A stretch of 15,649 nt of DNA from Deltaproteobacteria bacterium (GTDB lineage: Bacteria; Desulfobacterota; DSM-4660; Desulfatiglandales; Desulfatiglandaceae), in contig JABGPV010000111.1 of the NCBI GenBank assembly GCA_018644785.1, positions 1 to 15,649 on the forward strand, in the 5' to 3' direction. The notes beneath the pieces were generated by a model that was given only the letters and a program-made list of their open reading frames with translations, was not told where the DNA came from and did not search any database. A program made the translations under genes and the position numbers. Below, piece by piece: positions 12,957 through 15,649 of the stretch (position 1 is its first letter; every line of letters begins with the position of its first letter).

Positions 12957-14153
12957 TTGGAAGGTCCCGGTAAATTGCTGCGAAGCGCCGACGTCATCCA
13001 TGGTTATACAAATACCGGCATTATTTATGAGTGGAGCAGGGATAAGGCCTATCTGGCCATTGATGCGGTTCAATATAAAGGAATTCAAGGAGCCATCCTG
13101 TATTATCATAATCCTCCGCTGCATCAAATCGGGACCACCGCACTTTATGCGTTTCATGAAGCTCTGGACCGTGTTATAGGGGAACTGAAACATCTGAACT
13201 ATTTCATTCTCTATGGCCCGAATGATCCGGTTCACACGGGGGGAGACCTGAAAGAAAGTCTGGGGAAACTTCAAGAAAGCCTCCAGGAAAAAGAAGAAAT
13301 GCGTTTATCGGGCGCCTCTGCCCACGAAATGGACAAATTGTTCAGTTGGGGAGAAGCCCGTCTTAAAAAAGGGATCGTTCTCTACCATAGAATCAGAACC
13401 ATGGCACGGCACGCTCGGGTGTTAGGTGTCTGCGGTGGAGGACTTCGGTTCGGGGGCTCCGCTGAAATTCAACTCATGTGTGATGTCCTGCTGGGCGATT
13501 CCAGAAGCGGCATGTGTTTCAGCGAGGCCATGATCGGCATTATCCCGGGCTGGGCGGGCATGGCCAGAGTTTTGACCAAGGCGGGCCTTGAAAATGCCGA
13601 ATACATGACCAAAACCGCACGGGTTGTCCACGCCCAAAAACTCAAAGAAATCGGGATTTACAACGATGTGGCAACCGTTAATCTTCCTTTTCCTAAGAAA
13701 ATCGATGGCAACAATCAAGACTATCAATTGCTTCTTGAAGAACACGATTACAACACCGGACTTGTTTTACTTCCCCGGGCATTGGAACTGGCCACGTGCG
13801 AAAAAGCCGAGATCCCTTCCGTTCACCGAAAAAATTGCAAATTGCTGGCCTCCCGAAAAGATATTGCTATAGAGGTGAAAACGAGAATGAACCCGGACAA
13901 TTATACCCATATTCGAAATAAACGGTTAAGGGATGTTCAAAGGGAGATTGGCCGTCTGGGTCGGCCCCTTGCGCCCCAATCCATAGCAGCACTGGAAGGA
14001 CTCTTGAAAATATTGGAGACCGCGCCGTATGACGAGGAAAATTTTGTTCAGGAAGAACTGAAAGCGGACGCAGCTCTGTACAGGGATCCGAAATTTATTG
14101 AAGGATTAATCGCCATGCTGGCACAACGGGTCCCGGATTTTAGAGAACCGTAA
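12957..14153 (+). CDS. Crotonase (enoyl-CoA hydratase/isomerase) superfamily protein, long form (398 aa)
   Basis: The start is TTG, supported by AAGGAG at 12944-12949 with a 7-base spacing. The crotonase core spans about residues 45-250. The first oxyanion-hole segment is DPVHTGGDLKESL (93-99), the second is GVCGGGLRFGGSAEIQLMCD (157-176), then FSEAMIGIIPGWAGMARVL. E170 and E190 fall 20 residues apart, as the two catalytic glutamates of rat enoyl-CoA hydratase do (E144/E164), so a hydratase- or hydrolase-type reaction is plausible. The protein is about 140 residues longer than usual, with a longer N-terminus, a charged coiled insertion (about 100-140) and a helical C-terminal region. It does not look like BamA, the ring-opening hydrolase of similar length. 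The next gene, an HMGL-like lyase, begins 28 bases downstream, so a shared acyl-CoA pathway is likely, substrate unknown. Confidence 0.82.
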   Translation: MEGPGKLLRSADVIHGYTNTGIIYEWSRDKAYLAIDAVQYKGIQGAILYYHNPPLHQIGTTALYAFHEALDRVIGELKHLNYFILYGPNDPVHTGGDLKESLGKLQESLQEKEEMRLSGASAHEMDKLFSWGEARLKKGIVLYHRIRTMARHARVLGVCGGGLRFGGSAEIQLMCDVLLGDSRSGMCFSEAMIGIIPGWAGMARVLTKAGLENAEYMTKTARVVHAQKLKEIGIYNDVATVNLPFPKKIDGNNQDYQLLLEEHDYNTGLVLLPRALELATCEKAEIPSVHRKNCKLLASRKDIAIEVKTRMNPDNYTHIRNKRLRDVQREIGRLGRPLAPQSIAALEGLLKILETAPYDEENFVQEELKADAALYRDPKFIEGLIAMLAQRVPDFREP

Positions 14154-14181
14154 CCGAAAAAAATAGAAAAGGAAAAAGCCC

Positions 14182-15354
14182 ATGAACCAACACGACATGT
14201 TCACCCAACACCCGAGAATGCCCAAAAAAGTGCATATTGGAGACATCACCATCCGCGATGGATTTCAACATGAAGAAATCTTTATCCCCACCGAAGCGAA
14301 AATATATTATCTGCAGGAACTGGCTTTTGCCGGGGTTCGACGCATGGAGGTCACCAACCTGGGAAACGCCCGCATCATGCCCCAGTTCAAGGATGCCGAG
14401 GCGTTGCTCGAAGGGGTTCGATCAAATATTTTCCATAAGAGGCTGGCCAAACGGGGTATTGATCCTTCAGAAATCGAATGGACCGCCGTCACCATTCGGG
14501 AAGCAGCCGTGGACCGGGCCATTAGACTCAAAGAGCAGGGTCGTGGACCGGACCGAGTGCTCATGATGGTGTCCACGGATGAAGAGCACCATTTTGCTAA
14601 CAGCGGCACCACCCTGCCCCAGTACTGGCGTGAAGCGGAGCGCTGTATCCGTAAATGCAGGGATGCGGGCATTAAAATGTGCGGTACCGTTAGCACCATC
14701 TGGGGGAGCCCCATTTGCGGCCCCACGCAGTTGGCGGATGCTGTTGAGTTCACCAAGCGGTGGCTGAGCATCGGGGCCCATGATATCGAGCATGCGGACC
14801 ATGACGGAAGCGCCCCGCCGGATCAGGTCTACCGGTATTTCTCCATGGTGCTGGATCAGATTCCCAACCCGGATCTTCACGTGGGCCACTTCCATGTAAC
14901 CCGGGGCTGGGGTCTGGCCAATGTTCTCGCCGCCCTTCAGGCAGGGGTACAGATTTTTGAAGGGACTCTCGGGGGGACGGGCGGCCAGCCCGCTAATTTC
15001 GTGGACCGAACACCGGTACCCGGCACTGGGGCCTATTATTACAGGGACCCCAATGTGGTGGGCCTGGTGAGCATTGAAGATCTGTGCGTTATGCTGGATG
15101 AGATGGGGATCGATGTGGGAACCATTGATATTGACCGATTGCTGGAAATGGGAACCCTCATGGAGCGTACCCTAGGCCGGCGGCTTCGGTCCGAATCAAT
15201 CCTCAGCGGCAGGATACCCAAAACACCGCGACATGAGTTCAAACGTCCCAAACTGATGGCGTTAAAAGAAAAGACTCACGAAAAATCAGGGCAGATTATT
15301 CCTGAAGAATGGCCGGAAAAGGCGATTGTACCGGAAGGCGTACGGAAAAAATGA
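14182..15354 (+). CDS. HMG-CoA-lyase-like (DRE-TIM) protein lacking the catalytic cysteine
   Basis: This 390-residue TIM-barrel protein belongs to the HMGL-like/DRE-TIM metallolyase superfamily. GDITIRDGFQHEE puts R25 and D26 where the R-D pair of HMG-CoA lyase lies. HVGHFHVTRGWGLANVL holds the metal ligands H236-x-H238. In human HMG-CoA lyase, H233/H235 is followed 31 residues later by catalytic C266 (GGCP). Here the residue 31 after H238 is Q269, in GGTGGQPAN, followed by a loop about 17 residues longer before the conserved SIEDLCVMLDEMGI segment. The residues needed for metal and enolate binding are kept but the cysteine is not, so it is probably not a true HMG-CoA lyase; a related aldol or Claisen-type reaction is inferred. 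A ribosome site (AGGA) precedes the start. Its stop overlaps the next start (ATGA). Confidence 0.82.
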   Translation: MNQHDMFTQHPRMPKKVHIGDITIRDGFQHEEIFIPTEAKIYYLQELAFAGVRRMEVTNLGNARIMPQFKDAEALLEGVRSNIFHKRLAKRGIDPSEIEWTAVTIREAAVDRAIRLKEQGRGPDRVLMMVSTDEEHHFANSGTTLPQYWREAERCIRKCRDAGIKMCGTVSTIWGSPICGPTQLADAVEFTKRWLSIGAHDIEHADHDGSAPPDQVYRYFSMVLDQIPNPDLHVGHFHVTRGWGLANVLAALQAGVQIFEGTLGGTGGQPANFVDRTPVPGTGAYYYRDPNVVGLVSIEDLCVMLDEMGIDVGTIDIDRLLEMGTLMERTLGRRLRSESILSGRIPKTPRHEFKRPKLMALKEKTHEKSGQIIPEEWPEKAIVPEGVRKK

Positions 15355-15649
15355 ACACAAAAACGAATTTTTCATCCTTTGAAAAAGGGACCCTGTGGGA
15401 TCGCATCCTTGAAACAACCGGGACGGCATTGGAACATGGCGCACTGAAACCCATTAAAACGGAAGGGAGGGTCATGGCAGACGGCGGGGTCGATTTCCAG
15501 GTCCGGGTCGTGGAAAGCCTTGCCCTAAAAGAAGCGGAAAAAATCCTGCAGGCGGAGTCGGCAAAAAGCAAGGAAAAGAGAGAAAAACCCAATCCTTTTC
15601 TGCCCTATGAAAAGGACATGTTTGTGGCGGATATTTCGAATACCCACCG
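15351..15649 (+). CDS. Ap4A phosphorylase / ATP adenylyltransferase (N-terminal part; runs off the window)
   Basis: The ATG at 15351 overlaps the stop codon of the preceding gene by ATGA, and the frame is open for 99 codons to the window end. The sequence has the N-terminal pattern of the Apa1/Apa2 family: LWDRILETTGTALEHGALKP with an uncharged I-K-T after it, a VDFQVRVVESLALK strand, and NPFLPYEKDMFVADISNTH, the typical lead-in to the central strand of the fold. These enzymes split diadenosine tetraphosphate phosphorolytically into ATP and ADP. The catalytic H-x-H-x-H-type motif lies beyond the window. Its place at the end of the crotonase and HMGL-like operon is unexplained; it may deal with adenylylated by-products. 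Identity is based on the N-terminus only. Confidence 0.8.
   Translation, partial: MNTKTNFSSFEKGTLWDRILETTGTALEHGALKPIKTEGRVMADGGVDFQVRVVESLALKEAEKILQAESAKSKEKREKPNPFLPYEKDMFVADISNTH

Noticed and set aside
12957..14153. Crotonase-family protein as BamA (6-oxocyclohex-1-ene-1-carbonyl-CoA hydrolase), which has similar length
   Set aside because: The oxyanion-hole and flanking segments do not resemble BamA as I recall it, and no other aromatic ring-degradation genes are in the window.
1..15649. CRISPR array, tRNA, rRNA or transposase
   Set aside because: No regularly spaced repeats, no cloverleaf or rRNA-like conserved segments, and no transposase motifs were seen on either strand.

Overview
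The window looks like the chromosome of an anaerobic, Desulfobacterota-type bacterium (inference). It holds a rubrerythrin-like diiron protein, a flavin-less molybdenum hydroxylase with the layout of the Desulfovibrio aldehyde oxidoreductase, a DctB-like hybrid histidine kinase with a cysteine-rich PAS domain, and acyl-CoA enzymes. Base composition is balanced, except for a clearly AT-rich stretch at about 3120-4810.

Layout. (1) 1-640, minus strand: N-terminal part of a membrane-domain glycerophosphodiester phosphodiesterase, cut by the window edge. (2) 930-3120, plus strand: a ferritin-like/rubrerythrin protein followed closely by adenine deaminase (ade). (3) 3121-4810: an AT-rich accessory patch. 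It holds an out-of-frame pair of ORFs that probably come from one gene, a 235-bp segment bounded by perfect 12-bp inverted repeats, decayed remains of a HEPN/MNT-type toxin-antitoxin pair, and an intact 61-codon small ORF. (4) 4844-7690, minus strand: a 948-residue molybdenum hydroxylase of the xanthine dehydrogenase/aldehyde oxidoreductase family. (5) 7808-11755, plus strand: a poly-gamma-glutamate hydrolase-like protein (TTG start), then a hybrid sensor kinase broken into two ORFs by a one-base frame change at an ATGA overlap. (6) 11780-12715, minus strand: a receiver-GGDEF response regulator, convergent with the kinase. (7) 12957-15649, plus strand: a tight operon of a long crotonase-family protein (TTG start), an HMG-CoA-lyase-like protein in which the catalytic cysteine is replaced by glutamine, and the start of an Ap4A phosphorylase/ATP adenylyltransferase that runs off the window.

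How the genes may work together. Adenine deaminase (adenine to hypoxanthine) and the molybdenum hydroxylase (possibly hypoxanthine/xanthine oxidation) could form a purine breakdown module that the AT-rich patch now separates. The kinase and the diguanylate cyclase form a signalling pair by position only; the kinase has no HPt domain here. The crotonase and lyase-like genes share a transcript and probably act on a common acyl-CoA, but the substrate cannot be read from sequence. The points most worth checking are the Cys-to-Gln lyase, the split kinase, and the inverted-repeat element that has written the last codons of a neighbouring ORF.
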